The notes under the pieces were generated by a model. The model did no database searches and was not told the DNA's origin. It saw only the letters and a list, made by a program, of their open reading frames with translations. Positions 29,310-34,606 of a stretch of 34,606 nt of DNA are shown here, piece by piece. Position numbers and translations under genes: made by a program. Origin of the DNA: Blastococcus sp. CT_GayMR20 (GTDB lineage Bacteria; Actinomycetota; Actinomycetes; Mycobacteriales; Geodermatophilaceae); contig NZ_SPQM01000042.1 of the NCBI RefSeq assembly GCF_004570345.1, positions 1 through 34,606 on the forward strand, in the 5' to 3' direction. Every line of letters starts with the position of its first letter. Position 1 is the first letter of the stretch.

Positions 29310-30724
29310 CGGCGGTCCTCGTAGGTGTCGCTGTTGGCGGGGCCGACGATCTGCTCGGCGTCGTGGCCGGGCCGGACCGCGCGGAAGGTGCCGGTGTCCA
29401 CGGCGTCGAACGTCGAGTGCAGATCCAGCTCGGCCTCGATGACGCGCGAGAGCCGGCGCACGCCCTCCCGGATCTGGTCGGGCTCGGGATAGCAGTAGGA
29501 CAGCCGCATGTACTCGCGGCCGTTCCCGTCGGCGAAGAAGCCGATGCCGGGCACGTACGCCACGTGCGCGTTGACCGCTCGGGGCTGCATCAGCTTGGCG
29601 TCCAGGCCGTGCGGGAGCTTCAGCCACACGTAGAAGCCGCCCTCCGGCTGGGTCCAGGCGGTGCCGGCCGGCATCAGGGCGGCCAGGGACTCCAGGCACG
29701 CGTCGCGGCGTTCCCGGTAGAGCTCGGTGAAGGTCTTGATCTGCTCGCGCCAGGGCTGGGTGTCCAGGTACCGGGCGACTGCGTACTGGGTCAGCGACGG
29801 CGGGCACAGCACCTGCGCCTCCGTGGCCAGCACCAGCTTCTCCCGGACGGCCAGCGGCGCCAGCACCCAGCCCACGCGCAGACCGGGGGAGAACGTCTTC
29901 GAGAACGAGCCCAGGTAGATGACCCGCTGGTTGTTCCGGGCGCGGAGGGCGCGCATCGGCTCGTGCTCGAAGCCCAGCAGCCCGTAGGGATTGTCCTCGA
30001 TGATCAAGAGGTCGTACTGCTCGGCGAGGGCGACGATCGCCTCCCGGCGGGGCTCCGACAGCGTCACGCCGGCCGGGTTGTGGAAGTTCGGCACCGTGTA
30101 GAGGAACTTCACCCGGTCGCCCTTGGCGCGGCAGTCGATGAGCATCTCCTCCAGGGCCTCGGGGATCAGCCCGTGGTCGTCCATGGCGACGTGCCGGACG
30201 CGGGCCTCCGATGCCTGGAAGACGCCCAGGGCGCCCACGTAGGACGGCCCCTCGGCCAGGATGACGTCACCCGGGTCGACGAAGACCCGGGTGACGAGGT
30301 CGAGCCCCTGCTGGGACCCGACGGTCACCACGACCTCGCTGGGTGAGGCGTCGGTGATGCCCTCGAGGGCCATGACGTCGCAGATCCGCTCGCGCAGCCG
30401 CGGATCACCCTGCCCGGAGCCGTACTGCAGGGTCTGTGCGCCCATGCCCGACACGAGCTCGCCGATCATCGAGCCGACGGCGTCCAGCGGCAGGGCGGTC
30501 ACGGCGGGCATGCCGCCGGCCAGGGACACCACCTCCGGCCGGCTGACCACGGAGAAGAGGGCCCGGATCTCCGAGGTCTTCATCCCGTGCGTCCGTGCTG
30601 CGTACCGGTCCGCCAGCGGGTCGAGCCGCGGATGCCGCGGGACGACGTGGGGATGCGCACCGTGCGTCAGGTACGTCCCCGGCTGACCGGGACCGGCGGG
30701 CACGCCGGGCGGGTTGGTGGGCAC
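29306..30724 (-). CDS. PLP-dependent aminotransferase (class I/II fold)
   Basis: A 472-residue fold-type I aminotransferase of the 2-aminoadipate/LysN-like group. The PLP residues are visible: Lys276 in LGSFSKTFSPGLRVGW, Asp244 in IIEDNPY, Asn216 in PNFHNPAGV and Arg283. VGSQQGLDLV and SYVGALGVF flank the cofactor pocket. There is no N-terminal GntR-type DNA-binding domain, so it is an enzyme rather than a MocR regulator. Substrate is unknown; pairing with a Ddl-like ligase hints at a D-amino acid or keto-acid partner (inference). The start at GTG 30724 lies seven bases after a TACACT -10-like box, consistent with a leaderless transcript. Confidence 0.9.
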   Translation of the reverse strand: MPTNPPGVPAGPGQPGTYLTHGAHPHVVPRHPRLDPLADRYAARTHGMKTSEIRALFSVVSRPEVVSLAGGMPAVTALPLDAVGSMIGELVSGMGAQTLQYGSGQGDPRLRERICDVMALEGITDASPSEVVVTVGSQQGLDLVTRVFVDPGDVILAEGPSYVGALGVFQASEARVRHVAMDDHGLIPEALEEMLIDCRAKGDRVKFLYTVPNFHNPAGVTLSEPRREAIVALAEQYDLLIIEDNPYGLLGFEHEPMRALRARNNQRVIYLGSFSKTFSPGLRVGWVLAPLAVREKLVLATEAQVLCPPSLTQYAVARYLDTQPWREQIKTFTELYRERRDACLESLAALMPAGTAWTQPEGGFYVWLKLPHGLDAKLMQPRAVNAHVAYVPGIGFFADGNGREYMRLSYCYPEPDQIREGVRRLSRVIEAELDLHSTFDAVDTGTFRAVRPGHDAEQIVGPANSDTYEDRR

Positions 30725-30730
30725 ACGACG

Positions 30731-30736
30731 AGTGTA
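30731..30736 (-). promoter_or_regulatory. -10-like box of a possibly leaderless aminotransferase transcript
   Basis: TACACT on the minus strand, with six bases between it and the GTG at 30724. That spacing would place transcription start at the start codon. No convincing -35 was found. Leaderless genes are common in actinobacteria. Confidence 0.4.
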
Positions 30737-30786
30737 GGGACGCTGCCCCGCCGGGCGACCGGACCACCCGGAGGAAGTGGACCGGC

Positions 30787-32043
30787 CTAGATCTTCTCGG
30801 GCAGGACGAAGGTGCCCGTGGGGGGATCGGCGTCCGCCGGCAGGTAGAGCCGCTGGACGGCGGCCAGGACGGCGGAGGCGATGGCGCTGCGCACCCGCGC
30901 GTCGAGGAGAAGCAGCCGGTCGACGCCGTGCGAGAGGTAGCCGCAGTCCATCCGCACGGCCGGCATCCGGGTCATGCGCAGCAGGTCCCAGGTCTTCGGG
31001 TGCGAGCCGAGGTCGAGCATGCCGGTGCGGGCGAGGACCTCGCGGCGGGCCAGGTTGGCGAACTGCTCCCCCACCGTGGACGACGCCCCAGAGCCGGTGC
31101 CGTAGTAGTAGCTGGCCACCCCGCGGGCGTGCTGGGAGCTGTGTGCGTCCATGTGCAGGGAGATGAACAGGTCGGCGCGGGCGTCGTTGGCGAAGGCGGT
31201 GCGCTGAGCGGGCGTGGGGTCCTGATCACGGCCCCGGGTCAGGTAGACCGTGGCGCCTGCGGCCGCGAGCCGGCCCTCGATGCGGGATGCGAGGTCGAAC
31301 ACCAGGTCGGCCTCGGTGGTCTCGCCCTCGGTGTAGCCGGCGTCCTCGCCGCCGTGGCCCGGGTCGACGACGATGCGCCGGCCGATCAGGTGCGGGCCGC
31401 TGTCCACGAACGAGGCGCTCTGCCGCAGCAGCTGTGGGCGGCCGCCGGTCACCTTGCGGCCCAGCTGGCGCAGGGCTCGCAGCGTCGCGGGCCCGCACGT
31501 GCCGTCGGAGGTCAGGCCGTAGTCCCGCTGGAAGGTCCGCAGGCCCACCTCGGTCTCGGGGCCGAAGACGCCGTCCACGGGGCCGGCGTCGTAGCCGAGC
31601 TCGTGCAGCCGGTCCTGCAGGTTGATGACGTCGTCCCCGCGGATGGGCCGCTCCGGGTCGTACCGGAGCAGCCGGTCGCCGAGGGACCAGCGGGCCTCGT
31701 TGAGGGCCCGGTAGGTCTCCTCCCCCACGCGGCCGTCGACCGACAGGCCGCGGATCTGCTGGAAGTGACGGACGGCGAGCTCCGTCGCGGGGTCGAACTC
31801 GGCGGTCTCCAGCGGCGCCGTGTCGAGCGCCGTCCGGTTGATCGGCCCGGTGTCGAGCGGGCCGCCGCCCGCCGCAGGGGTGCGCAGCGGGATGGTGTCC
31901 AGCGGGCCGCCGGAGGGCCCCGCGCTGCCGGCGGGCTTGTCGCCGCCGAGGAGGCCGAGACTCCGGAGTGCCGCCCGTACGTCGGCCACGGCCGGTCCTC
32001 GGTCCCCGAGTCTCAGGATCTGCATGCCGCTGTCGGTTCCCAT
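30787..32043 (-). CDS. cwlM: CwlM-like protein: two peptidoglycan-binding domains plus amidase-3 domain
   Basis: A 418-residue protein with no signal peptide. PG-binding-like domain 1 (about 7-115) is split by a Gly/Pro/Thr-rich insertion (about 38-83); domain 2 covers about 136-195; an N-acetylmuramoyl-L-alanine amidase (amidase-3) domain spans 222-400. Candidate zinc ligands are His230 (DPGHGG), Glu244 (TTEADL) and His297 (SLHMDAH). The usual catalytic Glu position holds Asp366 (VRMDCGYL). Position beside trxA/trxB and parB and architecture match mycobacterial CwlM, a cytoplasmic activator of MurA that is controlled by the kinase PknB. As I recall it, mycobacterial CwlM has lost zinc ligands kept here. 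Regulator or enzyme is open. Start ATG at 32043 chosen for position after the trxA terminator; ATG 32025 is possible. Confidence 0.82.
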   Translation of the reverse strand: MGTDSGMQILRLGDRGPAVADVRAALRSLGLLGGDKPAGSAGPSGGPLDTIPLRTPAAGGGPLDTGPINRTALDTAPLETAEFDPATELAVRHFQQIRGLSVDGRVGEETYRALNEARWSLGDRLLRYDPERPIRGDDVINLQDRLHELGYDAGPVDGVFGPETEVGLRTFQRDYGLTSDGTCGPATLRALRQLGRKVTGGRPQLLRQSASFVDSGPHLIGRRIVVDPGHGGEDAGYTEGETTEADLVFDLASRIEGRLAAAGATVYLTRGRDQDPTPAQRTAFANDARADLFISLHMDAHSSQHARGVASYYYGTGSGASSTVGEQFANLARREVLARTGMLDLGSHPKTWDLLRMTRMPAVRMDCGYLSHGVDRLLLLDARVRSAIASAVLAAVQRLYLPADADPPTGTFVLPEKI

Positions 32044-32103
32044 CGTCCGCCGATTGTCGTCCCCGCGGTCCCGACCGGCCCGGCGGGGGCCCCAGGAAGC
32101 CTG

Positions 32104-32136
32104 GAGGCCCATCCGTCCGCTGGACGAATGGGCCTC
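32104..32136 (-). terminator. Hairpin terminator after trxA
   Basis: GAGGCCCAT and ATGGGCCTC (9 bp) enclose a C/A mismatch and then CGTCC/GGACG (5 bp) around a GCT loop: a 14-pair stem in all. It lies 61 bases after the trxA stop, before the CwlM-like gene. No T-run follows, as is usual for these genomes. Confidence 0.7.
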
Positions 32137-32149
32137 GTTGTGGCTGGAA

Positions 32150-32198
32150 GGCTCCCCTGCAGGGTCCCGCCGCGAGCCTGCGAGCGGCAGGGGGGTCC
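32150..32198 (+). repeat. Post-stop intergenic repeat, copy D
   Basis: GGCTCCCCTGCAGGG, core CCGCCGCGAGCCTGCGAGCGG (written as CCGCCGCGAG then CCTGCGAGCGG), and end CAGGGGGGTCC. The final C is the first base of the trxA stop complement. It lacks the TGGGG of copies A and C just after the core. Confidence 0.75.
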
Positions 32199-32524
32199 TA
32201 CAGGTAGTCGGCGAGGTCGTTCAGGATCGCACCCTTGGGCTTGGCGCCGATGATGCTCTTGACCGGCTTGCCGCCCTGGAACACGGTCATCGTCGGGATC
32301 GACATGACCTGGTAGTCGCGGGCGATCTGCGGGTTCTCGTCGATGTTGAGCTTCGCGATCGTCAGCTTGTCGCCGTGCTCGGCGGCGATCTCCTCGAGGA
32401 CGGGGGCGACCATCTTGCACGGCCCGCACCACTCGGCCCAGAAGTCGACGAGCACGGGCTTGTCGCTGCCCAGCACGTCGCTGGCGAAGCTGGTGTCGGT
32501 GACCGTCACGGTGTTGCCTGCCAT
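32198..32524 (-). CDS. trxA: Thioredoxin
   Basis: A 108-residue thioredoxin with the active site WCGPCK (Cys33 and Cys36) and the cis-proline segment SIPTMTVF. It reduces cytoplasmic disulfides and is recharged by the reductase encoded just upstream. The trxB-trxA gap is 72 bases and holds an 8-bp hairpin. Repeat copy D touches its stop, and a strong terminator follows. Confidence 0.97.
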   Translation of the reverse strand: MAGNTVTVTDTSFASDVLGSDKPVLVDFWAEWCGPCKMVAPVLEEIAAEHGDKLTIAKLNIDENPQIARDYQVMSIPTMTVFQGGKPVKSIIGAKPKGAILNDLADYL

Positions 32525-32558
32525 CGGTCGTTCTCCCTCTCGTCTGGTGCTTCGAGTA

Positions 32559-32579
32559 CCTGCGGGGTCAACCCGCAGG
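32559..32579 (-). other. Intercistronic hairpin between trxB and trxA
   Basis: CCTGCGGG and CCCGCAGG form a perfect 8-bp stem with a 5-base loop in the 72-base gap after trxB. It may attenuate read-through or protect a processed trxB mRNA end, letting trxB and trxA levels differ. Function is inferred. Confidence 0.4.
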
Positions 32580-32596
32580 CCGGCGGTTCTATGCCC

Positions 32597-33613
32597 TCAG
32601 CGCTCGTCGAAGGTCTCGGCGAGCCAGCGCTCGGCGTCGATGGCCGCGGCCGCCCCGGTGCCGGCCGAGGTGATGGCCTGGCGGTAGATGTGGTCGACCA
32701 CGTCGCCGCAGGCGAAGACGCCGTCGATGTTCGTGCGCGTGCTGGGGTGCTCGACCTGGATGTAGCCCTCGTCGTCCAGCTTCAGCTGGCCGGCGAACAG
32801 CTCGCTGCGCGGGTCGTGGCCGATCGCCACGAACAGGCCGCTCACCGGCATCGTCTCGGTGGCACCGGTCTCGACGTCGGTGATCTGGACGCCGGCGACC
32901 GTGTTCTCCCCGAGGACGTCGGTCACCTGCTTGCCGAGCTCCCAGCGGATCTTCTCGTTGTCCCGCGCACGGTCCTGCATGATCTTCGAGGCGCGCAGCT
33001 CGGGACGGCGGTGGACGACGGTCACGCTCTTGGCGAACCGGGTGAGGAAGGTGGCCTCCTCCATCGCGGAGTCACCGCCGCCGACGACCACGATGTCCTG
33101 GTCGCGGAAGAAGAAGCCGTCGCACGTCGCACAGGCCGACACACCACGGCCGAGCAGCCGGGCCTCGTTCTCCAGGCCCAGGTACCGGTACTTGGAGCCG
33201 GTCGCCACGATCACGGCGTGGGCCAGGTGCACCTCGTCGCCGACCTTGACCACCTTGGGGCTCGCGGACAGGTCGACCTCGGTGACGTCGCGCGGGACCA
33301 GCTCGGCGCCGAAGCGCTCGGCCTGCGTGCGCATGTCGTCCATCAGCTGCGGGCCCTGGATGCCCTCCGGGAAGCCCGGGAAGTTCTCGACCTCGGTGGT
33401 GGTCATGAGGGCGCCACCGAACTGCGAGCCCTCGAACACCAGCGGGTGGAGGTTGGCGCGCGCGGCGTAGGTGGCGGCGGTGTACCCGGCGGGACCGGAT
33501 CCGATGATGATCAGGTCGCGGATGCCGTCGTGCTCGGCCGGCGGGATCGCGGGGTTCCCGTCGGTGGTCACGGCGGGGCCGGGGGTCGGGTGGGAACTCG
33601 TCACGGGCGGCAC
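32597..33613 (-). CDS. trxB: Thioredoxin-disulfide reductase
   Basis: A 338-residue flavoprotein of the low-molecular-weight class. The FAD site reads [15 protein letters not shown] (38-52), the redox pair is Cys161 and Cys164 in CATCDG, and the NADPH site is [13 protein letters not shown] (177-189). The C-terminal FACGDV motif completes the FAD fold. It transfers electrons from NADPH to TrxA, encoded next. About 30 extra N-terminal residues, Pro/Thr-rich, precede the flavin fold. The start is GTG 33613, seven bases after a TACGAT -10-like box (33621-33626), so a leaderless start fits; GTG 33604 is the alternative. Confidence 0.96.
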   Translation of the reverse strand: MPPVTSSHPTPGPAVTTDGNPAIPPAEHDGIRDLIIIGSGPAGYTAATYAARANLHPLVFEGSQFGGALMTTTEVENFPGFPEGIQGPQLMDDMRTQAERFGAELVPRDVTEVDLSASPKVVKVGDEVHLAHAVIVATGSKYRYLGLENEARLLGRGVSACATCDGFFFRDQDIVVVGGGDSAMEEATFLTRFAKSVTVVHRRPELRASKIMQDRARDNEKIRWELGKQVTDVLGENTVAGVQITDVETGATETMPVSGLFVAIGHDPRSELFAGQLKLDDEGYIQVEHPSTRTNIDGVFACGDVVDHIYRQAITSAGTGAAAAIDAERWLAETFDER

Positions 33614-33620
33614 AACGAGG

Positions 33621-33626
33621 ATCGTA
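33621..33626 (-). promoter_or_regulatory. -10-like box of a possibly leaderless trxB transcript
   Basis: TACGAT on the minus strand, with seven bases to the GTG at 33613. No ribosome site is visible before that GTG. No good -35 was recognised at the usual distance. Confidence 0.4.
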
Positions 33627-33655
33627 GGTGCGGCATTCCCCGATCTGCTGTCAGT

Positions 33656-33705
33656 GGCCCCCTCCAGGGCGCCGCGCCGTGCCTGCGAGGGGTGCGGACC
33701 CGTCC
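33656..33705 (+). repeat. Post-stop intergenic repeat, copy E (degenerate)
   Basis: GGCCCCCTCCAGGG, then CCGCGCCGTGCCTGCGAGGGGTGCGG split over 33672-33697, with the right arm decayed. It lies 16 bases from the stop of the gene at 33722 and upstream of the trxB promoter. Confidence 0.5.
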
Positions 33706-33721
33706 CGGGTACCGACCTGAG

Positions 33722-34606
33722 TCAGCCCGCGGACTGGACCTCGATCTCGGCGAGGTCTGCGGAGAAGCCGCCCTCGCTCGGTACCAGGCCGGTGATCCAC
33801 ACGAGCACGTAGTTGGCGGTGGCCGGCTCGTCGAAGGAGAACTGCGTCGTCCCCTCGAGCGTGCCGTCGGCGGCCGGGGTGAAGCTGTTGAGGTCCGTGC
33901 CGGCCTCCTCGCCCACCCGGATCTCCACGCTGGCGCCCGGCCGGCTGGTGGTGATCGAGACCCCGGAGAGCGTCTGCGCCCCGCCCAGGTCGAGCAGCAG
34001 GCCCACGCCGTCCTTGAGGTTCCCGAACGCCGGTGAGCCCCGGTACTCGTACGTCGACCAGGCCGTCGAGGGGTCCCCGTCGGAGGCGAGGGCCACGTCC
34101 TCGTCGTTGTCCGGGTCACCGTCGCCCTGCGGGTCGAAGACCTGGCCACCGGCGATCGGGATCGCCGTCCCGGCCTCGGCCGGCGCGCTGGAGCGGGTGC
34201 CGCCGCCGGCGCTCGCCGAGCCGCTGGGCGTCGAGCCCTCGACGTCGTCGACGTTGCCGGCGACCGACAGGACGGACTTGCCCAGCCACACGGCGAGCGC
34301 GATTACGACCGCCAGGGCGATGAGCGGCAGGCCGATGACGACGAAGCGGTGTCGCTTGGCGCCGTCCTCGTCGAGGTCGGTCTCGCCGGTGGGCGGGCCG
34401 ACCGGCGGGTAGCGGTCGGCGCCGAGGTCCCCGAGCGGGCCGTCGTCGTACTGGTCGCCCCAGACGCTGCGCGTCGGCGCCGGGTCGGTCGGCCGCACCG
34501 TGCCGGCGTAGGCGCCGCCGCTCGGCGCGACGGTCCCGGCGGCGATGGTGTCCCCGCCGAGGGCCCCCGGCGGGAGCGGGGCAGCGGTCACCGGCCGGAC
34601 CGGCGG
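33722..34606 (-). CDS. Membrane protein with discoidin-like extracellular domain (N-terminus outside window)
   Basis: The frame is open to the window end, so the N-terminal part is missing; a GTG at 34591 is only an internal possibility. The visible part has a Gly/Pro/Asp-rich cytoplasmic stretch, one membrane helix (VVIGLPLIALAVVIALAVWL), a Ser/Gly linker and a C-terminal beta-rich domain: ASDGDPSTAWSTYEY, VGLLLDLGGAQTLSGVSI and YVLVWITGL resemble F5/8 type C (discoidin-like) folds. Actinobacterial proteins of this type, next to trxB and murJ/sigM, carry an N-terminal kinase or pseudokinase domain, as in mycobacterial Rv3910. I expect that here but cannot see it. Ligand and role are unknown. 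Confidence 0.7.
   Translation of the reverse strand, partial: PPVRPVTAAPLPPGALGGDTIAAGTVAPSGGAYAGTVRPTDPAPTRSVWGDQYDDGPLGDLGADRYPPVGPPTGETDLDEDGAKRHRFVVIGLPLIALAVVIALAVWLGKSVLSVAGNVDDVEGSTPSGSASAGGGTRSSAPAEAGTAIPIAGGQVFDPQGDGDPDNDEDVALASDGDPSTAWSTYEYRGSPAFGNLKDGVGLLLDLGGAQTLSGVSITTSRPGASVEIRVGEEAGTDLNSFTPAADGTLEGTTQFSFDEPATANYVLVWITGLVPSEGGFSADLAEIEVQSAG

Overview
The window is high-GC (roughly 73%) actinobacterial chromosome centred on the replication origin. The gene order around it (gyrA-gyrB ... dciA-recF-gnd-dnaN-oriC-dnaA-rpmH-rnpA-yidD-yidC-jag-rsmG-parA-parB ... cwlM-trxA-trxB) is the conserved actinobacterial origin block. Protein style and the genes between gyrB and dciA suggest Geodermatophilaceae (Blastococcus / Geodermatophilus / Modestobacter type). 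That family assignment is my inference from recognition, not from a search.

Layout. (1) 1-3612 is the right end of an integrated mobile element: the C-terminal helicase part of a MobF-type relaxase (cut by the window start), a small excisionase and a tyrosine integrase whose reading frame runs into a tRNA-Ala gene, the likely attachment site. (2) 3551-9441, minus strand: tRNA-Ala, DLW-39 peptide, tRNA-Ile, DUF3566 membrane protein, gyrA and gyrB. (3) 9686-15500: an accessory stretch inside the origin block with an amino-acid permease, an NAD-binding DUF2867 protein, a single-chain ABC exporter and a protein I do not recognise. (4) 15536-22027, minus strand: dciA (DUF721), recF, a short-form gnd, dnaN, the oriC interval and dnaA. 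(5) 22703-28271, plus strand, reading away from the origin: rpmH, rnpA, yidD, yidC, jag/khpB, rsmG, parA and parB, with parS sites before parA. (6) 28320-34606, minus strand: a Ddl-like ATP-grasp ligase coupled to a PLP aminotransferase, a cwlM-like protein, trxA, trxB and the C-terminal part of a membrane protein with a discoidin-like domain, cut by the window end.

Most genes act together in replication initiation (DnaA, DnaN, DciA, RecF, gyrase), chromosome segregation (ParA, ParB, parS), ribosome/tRNA/RNase P function, membrane insertion (YidC, YidD, Jag) and cell-wall and redox control (CwlM, Trx). Several genes are translationally coupled through 4-base overlaps (recF/dciA, rnpA/yidD, jag/rsmG, aminotransferase/ligase).

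I see no undescribed multi-gene system. The points most worth a second look are: a family of about 50-bp structured repeats placed immediately after stop codons (five copies); a perfect parS-like palindrome inside a coding gene 13.5 kb from parA; a cwlM-like gene that keeps zinc-ligand residues with Asp at the usual catalytic Glu position; an ABC exporter with no conventional start codon upstream of its conserved N-terminus; and a second DnaA-box cluster between dnaA and rpmH. Motif and family calls are from reading the sequence; no search was run.
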